A stretch of 64,000 bases of DNA from Prevotella denticola. Its GTDB lineage: Bacteria; Bacteroidota; Bacteroidia; Bacteroidales; Bacteroidaceae. The notes below the pieces were generated by a model. It worked only from the letters and a program-made list of their open reading frames with translations, did no database searches and was not told the origin of the DNA. Where the stretch lies: contig NZ_UGTM01000001.1 of assembly GCF_900454835.1 (NCBI RefSeq), positions 1,884,358 to 1,948,357 of the forward strand. The letters run 5' to 3'. A program made the translations under genes and the position numbers. Every line of letters begins with the position of its first letter. The first letter of the stretch is position 1. Below are positions 17,893 through 27,263 of the stretch, piece by piece.

Positions 17893-18215
17893 CATAAAAA
17901 GAACAGTATATGAGTAATATAGAACATAAAATTTCTTTTAAATCATTAAAACAGCCATTTTGGATACTATACCAATCAATCAATAGAATGATAAGAATTC
18001 TTGATTCCAACGAAAGTATTATCGTGTTCAGACAGGGAAAAATTGTCATGAAAGATGGTTAACGCTTCATTAAAATCCTCGTGAAAAATACTTAGTACTT
18101 AGTCTATAAATTCAATTTCCATCTGATAATTCTTAGCCGATATGGATAATAATTAAAAGTTGGAAACATATCAAAATAATCCATTATGGATAACTTTCAT
18201 CTCATATATTTTTCT

Positions 18216-18223
18216 TAACTTTG
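18216..18223 (+). promoter_or_regulatory. -7 box (TAACTTTG) for nrdA
   Basis: Perfect TAnnTTTG, predicting a leader of about 115 bases before nrdA at 18344. No clear -33 box. Confidence 0.6.
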
Positions 18224-18343
18224 CCAATAACTAATCCTTAAAAAATGATTAAATGACTTATAATTAAGTATTTACATCATAATAAGAAAAAGGAAAAATG
18301 ACATTGAAATTGAATAAAATAGAAAACTATAATACAATAAATA

Positions 18344-20866
18344 ATGGAAATAACGAAGCGTAACGGTGAAAAGGAAGCCTATGATAATAATAAGATTTCA
18401 ACAGCCATCAAGAAGAGTTTCATCAGTACAGGGAAGAATGTTCCAGACAATGAAATAGCAGGAATGGTAAGTAAAGTAGAACAATTCATCACTGACAATC
18501 CCGAGCTGCGCACTGTCGAGGACATCCAGAACCGTGTGGAGAAGTGCCTCATGGAACATGGCCATTACGAAGAAGCGAAGAACTACATTCTCTTCCGCCA
18601 TCAGCGCAACGAACAGCGGCAGGCCATCAACTACATTGCGTGGGCTGTCGACGACCTCCAGCTGGCTGATGTCCTGCACCGTGTGGCACACGAATACCGT
18701 GAACGGGCCTACAGCATGGTGACGCTTCAGGAGAAGTTTGCCAGCTTCAGCAAGCCGGGAATGTCGCACAGAGACGCCACCGATGCACTCATCAAGGCCG
18801 CTGTAGAGCTGACGACACCCGAGGCACCGGCGTGGGAAATGATTTCCGCACGCATCCTCTCGTACCGTTCCGAACAGAAAATCAGTCGGCTGGAAGACGA
18901 ACTGGGCCTCAAGACCTTCTACCGGAAAGTGAAATACATGACCGAAGAAGGGCTTTACGGCGATTATATCCTACAGAACTACAGCGAAGAAGAAATCAAC
19001 GAGGCAGCTTCCTTCATACGACCTGAACGAAACGAACTGCTGAACTACTCCGGACTCGACCTGCTACTGAAACGCTATGTCATCAAGAACTATTCTGGTA
19101 AGGTGATTGAGCGGGTACAGGAGATGTTCCTCGGTATCGCACTGCACCTGGCCATGCCGGAGAAGAAGGAAAACCGTCTTCTATGGGTACAACGTATCTA
19201 CGATCTGCTCAGCCGGCTGGAGGTGACCATGGCGACACCGACGCTCTCGAATGCCAGAAAACCGAACCATCAGCTCTCAAGCTGCTTCATCGATACTGTA
19301 CCCGACAGTCTGGACGGCATCTACCGTTCGCTGGACAACTTCTCACAAGTGAGCAAGTTCGGCGGTGGCATGGGGATGTACTTCGGAAAGGTACGTGCCA
19401 CAGGTGGAAATATCCGTGGTTTCAAAGGCGTAGCCGGCGGTGTCATCCGATGGATGAAACTCGTCAACGACACCGCTGTAGCGGTAGACCAGCTGGGAAT
19501 GCGACAGGGTGCCGTGGCAGTTTACCTGGATGTATGGCACAAGGATCTTCCCGAGTTCCTGCAGCTCCGTACCAACAACGGCGACGACCGCATGAAGGCA
19601 CACGACATTTTCCCGGCTATCTGTTATCCTGATCTCTTCTGGAAGATGGCTGAAGAAGACCTGAATCAGAACTGGACGCTCTTCTGTCCGAACGAAATCA
19701 TGCGCATCAAAGGCTATTGTCTGGAGGACTGTTACGGCGAGGAGTGGGAACGCAAATATCTTGACTGTGTCAACGACCAGCGTCTCTCGCGCCGTGTCAT
19801 CAGCATCAAGGACATCGTCCGCCTCGTCCTCCGCTCTGCCGTAGAGACCGGAACACCGTTCACATTCAACCGGGATACCGTGAACAGGACCAACCCCAAC
19901 GGTCATAAGGGAATGATCTACTGCTCCAATCTCTGCACGGAGATAGCCCAGAACATGGCTCCCATCGAAACAATATCCAAGGAGATAGAGACAGAAGACG
20001 GTGATACCGTTGTCATCACGAAGACCCATCCGGGCGAGTTCGTGGTCTGCAACCTGGCAAGTCTGTCACTTGGCAGACTTCCATTGGAGGACGAGGAGCA
20101 GATGAAAGAGAAGGTGGCGACGGTTGTCCGTGCGCTTGACAACGTCATCAGCCTCAACTTCTATCCTGTTCCCTACGCCCGGATCACCAACCAGCGGTAC
20201 CGCTCCATAGGTCTGGGCGTGAGCGGTTATCACCATGCACTGGCCAAACGGCACATCAAATGGGAGAGTGAGGAGCACCTGCAGTTCATGGACAAGGTCT
20301 TCGAGACCATCAACCGGGCGGCTATCCTCGCCAGTTCTGACCTTGCCAAAGAGAAAGGAAGCTATCAGTTCTTTGAAGGAAGCGACTGGCAGACGGGTGC
20401 TTACTTCGACAAGCGAGGTTATGATAATGCCGAATGGCAGGATGTCCGCCGCACGGTCGCCCGGCAGGGAATGCGCAATGCCTATCTGCTTGCCGTCGCT
20501 CCGACCAGCAGTACGAGCATCATTGCAGGGACGACAGCCGGACTGGATCCCATTATGAAGCGTTTCTTCTTGGAAGAAAAGAAGGGCAGCATGCTGCCGC
20601 GGGTTGCTCCGGAACTGTCGGATGAAACCTACTGGATGTACAAGAGTGCCTATCTCATCAACCAGAAGTGGAGCGTCCGCGCCTCCGGCATACGACAGCG
20701 CCACATCGATCAGGCGCAGAGTATGAACTTATACATTACCAACGACTTCACCATGCGTCAGGTACTCGACCTCTACCTCCTTGCCTGGAAGAACGGTGTC
20801 AAGACCCTCTACTATGTCCGCAGCAAGTCACTGGAGGTGGAAGAGTGCGAAAGCTGTGCATCATAA
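18344..20866 (+). CDS. nrdA: Class Ia ribonucleoside-diphosphate reductase, alpha (large) subunit
   Basis: Catalytic subunit that reduces ribonucleoside diphosphates to deoxy forms. The N-terminal ATP-cone (MEITKRNGEKEAYDNNKI, residues ~1-90) gives allosteric activity control by ATP/dATP. The active site has LSSCFIDT (Cys314) and NLCTEI (Asn529, Cys531 thiyl-radical site, Glu533). The C-terminal tail EECESCAS carries the swinging Cys835/Cys838 pair that is re-reduced by thioredoxin. Length 840 is normal. It forms an operon with nrdB 89 bases downstream. Confidence 0.97.
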   Translation: MEITKRNGEKEAYDNNKISTAIKKSFISTGKNVPDNEIAGMVSKVEQFITDNPELRTVEDIQNRVEKCLMEHGHYEEAKNYILFRHQRNEQRQAINYIAWAVDDLQLADVLHRVAHEYRERAYSMVTLQEKFASFSKPGMSHRDATDALIKAAVELTTPEAPAWEMISARILSYRSEQKISRLEDELGLKTFYRKVKYMTEEGLYGDYILQNYSEEEINEAASFIRPERNELLNYSGLDLLLKRYVIKNYSGKVIERVQEMFLGIALHLAMPEKKENRLLWVQRIYDLLSRLEVTMATPTLSNARKPNHQLSSCFIDTVPDSLDGIYRSLDNFSQVSKFGGGMGMYFGKVRATGGNIRGFKGVAGGVIRWMKLVNDTAVAVDQLGMRQGAVAVYLDVWHKDLPEFLQLRTNNGDDRMKAHDIFPAICYPDLFWKMAEEDLNQNWTLFCPNEIMRIKGYCLEDCYGEEWERKYLDCVNDQRLSRRVISIKDIVRLVLRSAVETGTPFTFNRDTVNRTNPNGHKGMIYCSNLCTEIAQNMAPIETISKEIETEDGDTVVITKTHPGEFVVCNLASLSLGRLPLEDEEQMKEKVATVVRALDNVISLNFYPVPYARITNQRYRSIGLGVSGYHHALAKRHIKWESEEHLQFMDKVFETINRAAILASSDLAKEKGSYQFFEGSDWQTGAYFDKRGYDNAEWQDVRRTVARQGMRNAYLLAVAPTSSTSIIAGTTAGLDPIMKRFFLEEKKGSMLPRVAPELSDETYWMYKSAYLINQKWSVRASGIRQRHIDQAQSMNLYITNDFTMRQVLDLYLLAWKNGVKTLYYVRSKSLEVEECESCAS

Positions 20867-20890
20867 GCAAGGAGTCAAGGGAGTTAAAAT

Positions 20891-20940
20891 CATCGCTTAT
20901 CATCGCCCATCACCATTTATCATCGCCCATCACCGCCTAC
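20891..20940. repeat. 10-bp repeat spacer between nrdA and nrdB
   Basis: Decamers in register such as catcgcttat, catcgcccat, caccatttat, catcgcccat and caccgcctac fill the spacer, preceded by aaggagtcaagggagtt. Same type as before cdd and korB. Confidence 0.85.
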
Positions 20941-20955
20941 TAAAATATTCACACA

Positions 20956-22002
20956 ATGGACAATAAACTGAAACGTAACACATTATTCAATCCCTCAGGC
21001 GACACCGACCTACGCCTGAGAAGAATGATCGGTGGCAACACCACCAACCTCAACGACTTCAACAACATGAAGTATTCATGGGTCAGCGACTGGTACAGAC
21101 AGGCCATGAACAACTTCTGGATTCCGGAGGAAATCAACCTGTCACAGGACTTCAAAGACTATCCACGGCTCGACAAGGCAGAACGTACGGCTTACGACAA
21201 GATACTGAGCTTCCTCGTCTTCCTCGATTCCCTGCAGAGCAACAACCTGCCGACTGTCAGCGAATACATCACTGCCAACGAGGTGAACCTCTGTCTGCAT
21301 ATCCAAGCCTTTCAGGAATGTATCCACAGCCAGAGTTACAGTTACATGCTCGATACCATCTGCAGTCCGGAGGAACGGAACGACATTCTCTACCAATGGA
21401 AGACAGACGAACACCTGTTGAACCGCAACAAGTTCATCGGCGACTGCTACAACGAGTTCCATGAGAAGCGTGACAAGTTCAGCCTGATGAAGACGCTCAT
21501 TGCCAACTTCATCCTCGAAGGCATTTACTTCTACAGCGGCTTCATGTTCTTCTACAACCTCAGCCGGAACGGAAAGATGTCCGGCTCGGCACAGGAAATC
21601 CGCTATATCAACCGGGATGAGAACACCCATCTCTGGCTTTTCCGCAGCATCATCCTCGAACTCAAGAAAGAGGAACCGGATATGTTCACATCCGATAAAA
21701 TAAAGGTTTATGAAGACATGATGCGTGAGGGGGTACGGCAGGAAATAGCATGGGGACAGTACGTCATCGGCAATGATGTACAGGGACTGAACGAACAGAT
21801 GGTGTCCGATTATATCCGTTATCTCGGCAACCTCCGCTGGTCAGGCCTCGGTTTCGGCTTCCTCTATGACGACAACCGGAAAGAGCCGGAGAACATGAAA
21901 TGGGTAGGGCAGTACTCCAATGCCAACATGGTAAAGACCGACTTCTTTGAAGCCAAGAGCACGGCATACGCCAAGAGCACGGCACTGGTGGATGACCTGT
22001 AG
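20956..22002 (+). CDS. nrdB: Class Ia ribonucleoside-diphosphate reductase, beta (radical) subunit
   Basis: Ferritin-like di-iron subunit that makes the tyrosyl radical passed to NrdA. Iron ligands are Asp91 (FLDSLQ), Glu121 and His124 (ECIHSQSY), the Glu of ILEGIYFYSG, and the Glu and His of RDENTHLWLF. The radical tyrosine is present at residue 128, which makes it an oxygen-dependent class Ia protein and not an Ic form. Length 348. It is followed by the DnaA-box cluster. Confidence 0.97.
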   Translation: MDNKLKRNTLFNPSGDTDLRLRRMIGGNTTNLNDFNNMKYSWVSDWYRQAMNNFWIPEEINLSQDFKDYPRLDKAERTAYDKILSFLVFLDSLQSNNLPTVSEYITANEVNLCLHIQAFQECIHSQSYSYMLDTICSPEERNDILYQWKTDEHLLNRNKFIGDCYNEFHEKRDKFSLMKTLIANFILEGIYFYSGFMFFYNLSRNGKMSGSAQEIRYINRDENTHLWLFRSIILELKKEEPDMFTSDKIKVYEDMMREGVRQEIAWGQYVIGNDVQGLNEQMVSDYIRYLGNLRWSGLGFGFLYDDNRKEPENMKWVGQYSNANMVKTDFFEAKSTAYAKSTALVDDL

Positions 22003-22059
22003 GAAGTACATGGCTGGCTTCTCTGGCAGAAGCCAGTACCACCAGAACCCATATCATCC

Positions 22060-22365
22060 TGTGGAAAAACCTGTGGATAACTCCTTCATAACCCTGTGGA
22101 TATCCACACAGCTACGGAAGCAGACAGCGCATCGTGGATATCCACAGAGTTATTCACGCCGTTTTAGGGAAGTTTTACACAACTTACACGCTAAAAAAGA
22201 TATAAACTTATTATCTTTGCACCGATTGTGGAAAATGTGGATAAACGGATATAGCAGCTGAATACCAGACAGAAATTATAAACACAATCTGTCGACAAGC
22301 CGCTACCACGGGTTGATAACCATTCTGCCAAGAAAACGGCAGAAAAGTTCTGCACAAATCCACAG
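22060..22365. other. Cluster of DnaA-box-like sites; possible replication origin or DnaA control region
   Basis: Perfect DnaA boxes (TTATCCACA on the minus strand) lie at 22072-22080 and 22236-22244. Near matches are at 22060 (TGTGGAAAA), 22095 and 22100 (fused as the 14-bp palindrome TGTGGATATCCACA), 22133 and 22138 (a second such palindrome), 22150 (TTATTCACG), 22227 (TGTGGAAAA) and 22356. An AT-rich stretch follows at 22375-22432. The 445-bp gap holds no gene. I saw no second such cluster in the window. Origin function is inference; the genes to the left run toward it on the plus strand, which is not the usual polarity around an origin. Confidence 0.65.
22212..22219 (+). promoter_or_regulatory. 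-7 box (TATCTTTG) for the DUF3108 gene
   Basis: Perfect TAnnTTTG. The predicted start of transcription near 22225 falls directly before the paired DnaA-like boxes at 22227-22244, so DnaA binding could block it. Confidence 0.6.
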
Positions 22366-22447
22366 CCTATCATACTAAAACATTCTTTTTCTTTTAAAAG
22401 AGAGAAATAAAGAATAATATATAAGTTGAACGGATTAAACTGAGAAT

Positions 22448-23257
22448 ATGAAAAAGCTGAAGAATTATATAGTCTGTCTCCTGGCAATGACGGCTGTCAG
22501 TGCGTCGGCACAGTGTACATTCCGCAATACGGCTTTCAGCAGCGGCGAATACCTGACGTACAACCTCTATTACAACTGGAAGTTTATCTGGGTCAAAGCG
22601 GGTACGGCATCGTGGTACACGGTCTCATCCACCTACAAAGGTATTCCGGCTTACCGTGCTTCGCTCACCACACGCGGGAACGGTCGGCTGGACGATTATT
22701 TCGTGCTGCGCGACACCCTCCTCACCTATAACTCGAAACAGATGGAACCGCTCTACTTCCGTAAGGGAGCCAGGGAAGGGAAGCGTTACACGGTGGATGA
22801 GGTGTTTTATTCCTATCCGAACGGCAGGAGTAGGCTGCGCCAGCACAGAATCAACAATGAAGGCAAGCATCAGTGGATGGAGCGCACCTACGATGACTGT
22901 TCTTTCGACATGATGAGCATCTTTCTTCGGGCACGCAGCTTCAATCCTGAAAGCTGGAAGAAAGGCGAGGTGGTGAAGTTCCCTATCGTAGATGGGAACA
23001 GCCGGCATGCCGCCCGCATCGTCTATTTAGGAAAGGAGAACATAAAGGCTGACAATGGTCACAAGTACCGCTGTCTGCGTCTCACCTATTATGAATATGA
23101 AGACGAGAAGTGGCGCGACATTGCCAGTTTTTACGTCACTGATGACAAGAACCACATCCCCGTCCGCCTTGATATGCGCCTGAAGTTCGGCTCTGCCAAG
23201 GCATTCCTGGTGTCGATGAAGGGCATCAACAGTCCGGTTACGTCACAGGTGAAATAA
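22448..23257 (+). CDS. DUF3108 exported protein
   Basis: Periplasmic or outer-membrane-associated protein. Signal peptide MKKLKNYIVCLLAMTAVSASAQ, then a single beta-rich domain: GEYLTYNLYYNWKFIWVKAGTA, TTRGNGRLDDYFVLRD, MMSIFLRARSF and RLDMRLKFGSAKAFLV. This is the DUF3108 pattern (an antiparallel barrel of unknown role). Its 269 residues are typical. Single gene with its own promoter box and a strong terminator. Confidence 0.85.
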   Translation: MKKLKNYIVCLLAMTAVSASAQCTFRNTAFSSGEYLTYNLYYNWKFIWVKAGTASWYTVSSTYKGIPAYRASLTTRGNGRLDDYFVLRDTLLTYNSKQMEPLYFRKGAREGKRYTVDEVFYSYPNGRSRLRQHRINNEGKHQWMERTYDDCSFDMMSIFLRARSFNPESWKKGEVVKFPIVDGNSRHAARIVYLGKENIKADNGHKYRCLRLTYYEYEDEKWRDIASFYVTDDKNHIPVRLDMRLKFGSAKAFLVSMKGINSPVTSQVK

Positions 23258-23317
23258 GGGTGTGTACCCAGACAAAATGGTTGCTGCCAAAAACATCATT
23301 CTGTAACGGCCAGATAC

Positions 23318-23369
23318 GAAAAGAGCCATATCAATACTCTGGATGACAGGTACTGGTATGGCTCTTTTC
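23318..23369 (+). terminator. Strong terminator after the DUF3108 gene
   Basis: The stem gaaaagagccata (23318-23330) pairs with tatggctcttttc (23357-23369), then a run of about ten T. The stem sequence is shared with the terminator at 60364. Confidence 0.9.
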
Positions 23370-23409
23370 ATTTTTTTTTAAGAACAGTCTTGGTATGAGC
23401 GTGTAAGTC

Positions 23410-23745
23410 TGTAAAGTTGTGCCGGCACGGCTCTTCTCCAGCTGCAAGCTGTTTCCATTCGGGCAACAGATTGTAAGTGTGCGAGCCCTCAGCACGATCG
23501 GTGTCTGTCGACAACACAATATGTGACAGGTATCAGCACGTCTGTAGGGAAGGCCGGTTCATTCCTGTTGCTATGATATATGGTAAGACGCTGATGGATG
23601 ACTTATGCAGGAAGTATTTATCGGACAGCACTGATATTTGTCGGGAATTCGGTCACCACAGATGTACAATGCCGGAATTTTCCGGATATCATAAGCCTTT
23701 GTTTTATCCATACATTTAATGGAAGAACCCTGTTTATCTCCTTAT
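23410..23745 (+). repeat. Degenerate ~330-bp dispersed element, copy 1
   Basis: The stretch aligns over its whole length with the reverse complement of 47425-47758, by eye about 70-75 percent identical with small gaps. Best-kept blocks are gggcaacagattgtaagtgt and cacaatatgtgac. A short GTG-started frame is shared by both copies, with a stop codon directly before it, so coding is doubtful. It fills most of the 536-bp gap after the DUF3108 terminator. Confidence 0.7.
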
Positions 23746-23793
23746 TTGCGCTATAAGACCCGGTTCAACTCTCCCGCTTCTTTTCCCGGACAC

Positions 23794-25641
23794 TTACTTG
23801 AAAAAACGATTCATATTGAGAATGACTGCCTGCAGCTGTCGTGGATTCATAGGATAGCCGGGGACGGGGCGCATCTGTCTGTCCATTATCTTGAGGTTTC
23901 CCGATCCTTGTTTCTCTATGATCGTACCGTCAGTGCGGATGAAGGCATAGTAAAGGTCATGTCCGACAAGGTGCCAGTCGCGTGGGGAAGGATCTTCGAG
24001 ATACTTTCCCATTGAATAGTCCGATGGCGGATTGCTTACGCCAAGTACATCGTGAAGCAGTGTAGGGGAGATGTCGTAATGCGTGGTGCGGTAATTCCGT
24101 TTGCCAGGCGTACAGCCTGGATAATAATAGATGAGCGGTGTGCCGATTTGGTACTGCGAGTAGTTGGATGCATGGCCCCAGTAGTTGTTGTGGTTCTCGT
24201 TGAACTCCTGTCCGTGGTCGCCTGTGATGATGACGACAGTATTCCGCAGCAGGTCTTTTTCCTTGAGTTTGTTCAGTGCCATGCCGATGAGCGAGTCGGC
24301 TTCAGCCACCGAGTTACGGTAGAGATTGAAGAAAGGAGTAGGATCTGTGTTGTTGTCCAGCTTCATGTAATCAACATACTCCCAGCTCGGTTGGAAGCGG
24401 TACAGTTTGCTTTTCGGCAGTTCCATATTGTGCGCCATGTCATAGAAGACAAAGGAGAAAAAAGGCTTTTTTCCATCGTATTTGTCGAGGTCGGCCATGA
24501 AGTCATGCGTGATTCGGTTGTCACGGTCATAGGTTGTCCGGCCCGGTGTGCTGATGTTCAGTCCCTTTACATCCCTGAAGAGCATCTTGGCGAAGGGCGG
24601 GTATTCGAGCGTGGCACTGGGGTAGGCCTGCACCTGGTAGCCTGCTTTCAGCAGGTTTGTAATGAGCAGCGGCTGTATGTTTCCATAATCGAAGCTTTTC
24701 CAGTAATAGGCAGACACGCCCGTGAACAGTCCGAAGATGCCGCCGCTCGTGGCATTGCTTGCACTGAGGTGGTGGGAGAACAGCTCGGCATGGTCGGCAA
24801 AGGCGCAGATGTTCGGCGTACATTTACGTGTAAACGTACGTGGATTCCAGGAGTCGATACAGAGGATGACAATGTTCAATGCCTTTTCCGGTTTGTTGAT
24901 TTTCAGTGGATGAAGCGGATATTTAACGGCTGTCCCGTGGTTCTGAAAGCGTATCTGGTTCAGTTTTTCTACATCGACAAGTCCTAATCTGCCCAGCAGT
25001 TTGTTGGCACGCAATGGGAAGTAATAAGGAAGCACGTCGGTTGTCTCTATGACAGACCCTTTCATCGTGGCACCTCCGTAGATGTGTATTCCCTGTGACA
25101 GAAGCACGAATAACAAAAGCGCAAGCAGTATATTCCGGTTGAGATGGCGGCAGACAGGATGCTGTCCAAGCCATCCGGAGGCATACCGAAGGGAGAAGCT
25201 GATCAGGAGGAAGACTGCTGCAAGGGATATGGCCTTTACGTATTCCCATGTACTGAATACGAAGATTTCTGATGCACCGGGCCCTGTAAGCATTTCCAGG
25301 ACGAGTCCGTTGATATGGAAATGATAGATGGAATAAACATAGCTGTTGACGACTGCCACGATGAAAAGCAGTGCATAGACAGCAGGAAGTACCGTGCCGG
25401 CTATCCGGCGACGGCATCCCGTCAGTGCCAAGGGCAGCTCTAATGCAAGGAAAGGGACGAGACAGAATACGGCAGCATGGGTGACGCAGGAGGCAATGAA
25501 GTATATCCAGCCCACGAAATCCATCATCTCCGTGCTCCGCCCGTTGAAGATATAAGAAAAGAAGATGGCCGCCAAGGTCACGGTGGCAAGTGTATAATAC
25601 AAAAGTCCTTGCCTGATGTTTTCCTTTTTAATTTGATTCAT
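23794..25641 (-). CDS. YejM/PbgA-like inner-membrane alkaline-phosphatase-superfamily protein (DUF3413 plus sulfatase domain)
   Basis: Membrane-anchored protein of the sulfatase/LTA-synthase fold. The start is 25641 (MNQIKKENIRQGLLYYT); the frame runs on to 25839 but a -7 box at 25806 would lie inside it. Residues ~10-200 hold five membrane segments typical of DUF3413. The periplasmic domain shows LNIVILCIDSWNPRTF, SNATSGGIFGLF (Thr in the nucleophile position) and ITGDHGQEFNEN (metal site). In enterobacteria YejM binds cardiolipin and controls LpxC. Whether this homologue regulates, transfers a phospho-group, or hydrolyses is not clear from sequence. Single gene. Confidence 0.82.
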   Translation of the reverse strand: MNQIKKENIRQGLLYYTLATVTLAAIFFSYIFNGRSTEMMDFVGWIYFIASCVTHAAVFCLVPFLALELPLALTGCRRRIAGTVLPAVYALLFIVAVVNSYVYSIYHFHINGLVLEMLTGPGASEIFVFSTWEYVKAISLAAVFLLISFSLRYASGWLGQHPVCRHLNRNILLALLLFVLLSQGIHIYGGATMKGSVIETTDVLPYYFPLRANKLLGRLGLVDVEKLNQIRFQNHGTAVKYPLHPLKINKPEKALNIVILCIDSWNPRTFTRKCTPNICAFADHAELFSHHLSASNATSGGIFGLFTGVSAYYWKSFDYGNIQPLLITNLLKAGYQVQAYPSATLEYPPFAKMLFRDVKGLNISTPGRTTYDRDNRITHDFMADLDKYDGKKPFFSFVFYDMAHNMELPKSKLYRFQPSWEYVDYMKLDNNTDPTPFFNLYRNSVAEADSLIGMALNKLKEKDLLRNTVVIITGDHGQEFNENHNNYWGHASNYSQYQIGTPLIYYYPGCTPGKRNYRTTHYDISPTLLHDVLGVSNPPSDYSMGKYLEDPSPRDWHLVGHDLYYAFIRTDGTIIEKQGSGNLKIMDRQMRPVPGYPMNPRQLQAVILNMNRFFK

Positions 25642-25805
25642 TCTTATTTGTAGATGTTTATGATGATGTGACCGGCCGTGCAGGAAGAGAAAAGACTCTG
25701 TCGTCGCTGCTGTCTGTTGCAGGAGCCTGTTGCGTACAGAACAGGATGTCTCTCTGCGGATTTCGTTACGCACCGGTTGACCGTTGGATTCCTTGTTCAG
25801 GAGTG

Positions 25806-25813
25806 CAAAGATA
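25806..25813 (-). promoter_or_regulatory. -7 box (TATCTTTG, minus strand) of the YejM-like gene
   Basis: Perfect TAnnTTTG on the minus strand, predicting a leader of about 160 bases before 25641. The 589-bp gap to the GH16 gene holds this box and the korA-like leader copy at 26065; otherwise nothing is seen. Confidence 0.55.
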
Positions 25814-26064
25814 CACAATGAAACCGTAATAGGCTGCATTCCCGTACATTTTTTGTGTCAACCGGATGGATGTCAGAAATGAAAGGAAGTACCGGTATTG
25901 TTTTTCTATGGCGGAAAGAGTGACCGGATGGGAAAATACTCGCCGGCCGGCAGCTTTCAGACAGGATTACAGAGCTTTTTCATCTGTTGAATATAAAAAT
26001 ATTATTTTTCTCCTCAAAACATTTTGTTTTCTCAATATTATTTTGCACTTTTGTCCCCAGATAT

Positions 26065-26093
26065 ACTAACATAAGCAAAAGAATAATCTATGG
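26065..26093 (+). repeat. Copy of the korA leader ending in a dead start codon
   Basis: These 29 bases match 27264-27292, the leader and ATG of korA, at 25 of 29 positions. Here the ATG at 26090 opens only nine codons (MGKDRSGVQ, then stop). The two copies flank the GH16 gene. Confidence 0.75.
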
Positions 26094-26230
26094 GAAAGGA
26101 CAGATCTGGGGTGCAGTGACGGAACAGGCAGTCCCCCTGTGATATGCAGAAATCCAGACAAGGATGTCTGCTGCGTGGGCTTGCACTGTTTTTCCGAGAG
26201 TATGCTGCAAGGTGAAGTCCTCATCAGACC

Positions 26231-27226
26231 ATGTTGGAAAAGAAGAAATATAAAAGCATTTTTGCAATGTTTCCAGCGGCATTGTATGCGGCAGTCTCTT
26301 TCGCACAGACCGACCGGACGGTTGCCTGTGACGAGGCGGACAGTGTCTGCACTGCCGATCTCCGTCCGGGATACAGGATCGTCTTCAGCGATGAGTTCAA
26401 CGGTGCGGACGGTACGTTGCCTGACCATAGGGTGTGGAAGAACTGCAAACGGCGTCCTTCAGTGACGTGGGCAAGGTTCTTGAGCAGTTCTCCTGCAGTT
26501 GCTTTCCAGGAAGGAGGAAGCCTTGTCCTGCGTGCTGTCCCTGATCCGGACAGGCTGACAGATGATGCGGCGATGCTTACGGGTGGCATAGAGACAAGCC
26601 GGAGCTTCGCTTTCCGTTTCGGAAGGGTGGAGTGCCGTGCGCTTGTCAACCCTTTCATCGGGAATTTCCCGGCCGTCTGGATGATGCCCAAGACGGATCT
26701 GAAATGGCCTCTGGGTGGAGAAATCGACATCTTCGAACAGATCAACGAGGAGCAGAAGGCCTACAGTACGGTACACTCCGCATGGACAAAGAGCCATCCT
26801 GATGAGCCACACTCGGGCAACGTCAGCCTGCCGATGGACCGTTACCACATCTATGCGGTGGAGTGGGGGGAGAATGCGCTTACCTTCTACACAGATGGAA
26901 GACAGGTGTATCAATACACGAAACAGAATGACAGCCAGGAACAATGGCCGTTCGACAAGTCCGACTTCTACCTGATTCTCAACCAGTCGGTGGGTGACGG
27001 GTCGTGGGCGGAAAAACCAGTCTCCACGCACATTTATGAGATGCGGATCGACTGGATACGTGTTTACCAGAGAGAGGAGACTGTCTCAAAAAATGTCATA
27101 GTCCCTGTGTCAGGAGGTTCTGACAGCATGAAAACCTATCTGTTGCAGGCCGGAGGAAACGGTAAAGGAGACTGCAGATTGCCGGAAGGAGACTGTGCTG
27201 AAGGAGAGCAGAAGTCCGTCGGTTGA
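26231..27226 (+). CDS. Glycoside hydrolase family 16 (beta-glucanase/laminarinase type)
   Basis: Retaining endo-glycanase on beta-1,3 or mixed beta-glucans. Signal peptide region MLEKKKYKSIFAMFPAALYAAVSFAQ, then the GH16 jelly roll from about residue 45 (YRIVFSDEFNGADGTLPD). The catalytic motif is GGEIDIFE, with nucleophile Glu164, Asp166 and acid/base Glu169. HIYAVEWGENALTFYTDG and the strand ending DWIRVYQ close the domain near residue 282. A further ~50 residues with four Gly-rich turns and no known domain follow (GGNGKGDCRLPEGDC), an odd tail. It sits alone between two copies of the korA leader, which suggests insertion. Specificity is not resolved. Confidence 0.88.
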   Translation: MLEKKKYKSIFAMFPAALYAAVSFAQTDRTVACDEADSVCTADLRPGYRIVFSDEFNGADGTLPDHRVWKNCKRRPSVTWARFLSSSPAVAFQEGGSLVLRAVPDPDRLTDDAAMLTGGIETSRSFAFRFGRVECRALVNPFIGNFPAVWMMPKTDLKWPLGGEIDIFEQINEEQKAYSTVHSAWTKSHPDEPHSGNVSLPMDRYHIYAVEWGENALTFYTDGRQVYQYTKQNDSQEQWPFDKSDFYLILNQSVGDGSWAEKPVSTHIYEMRIDWIRVYQREETVSKNVIVPVSGGSDSMKTYLLQAGGNGKGDCRLPEGDCAEGEQKSVG

Positions 27227-27263
27227 CCGATACCGGGAAATGCCATAATACAGAAACAATTTT

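Noticed and set aside
17861..18049. 62-codon minus-strand frame in the AT-rich gap
   Set aside because: Low-complexity hydrophobic run in AT-rich DNA that overlaps the lipoprotein promoter.
23477..23719. Possible small gene inside the dispersed element
   Set aside because: Begins with GTG right after a stop, no promoter; the second copy keeps only part of the frame. Kept as a repeat.
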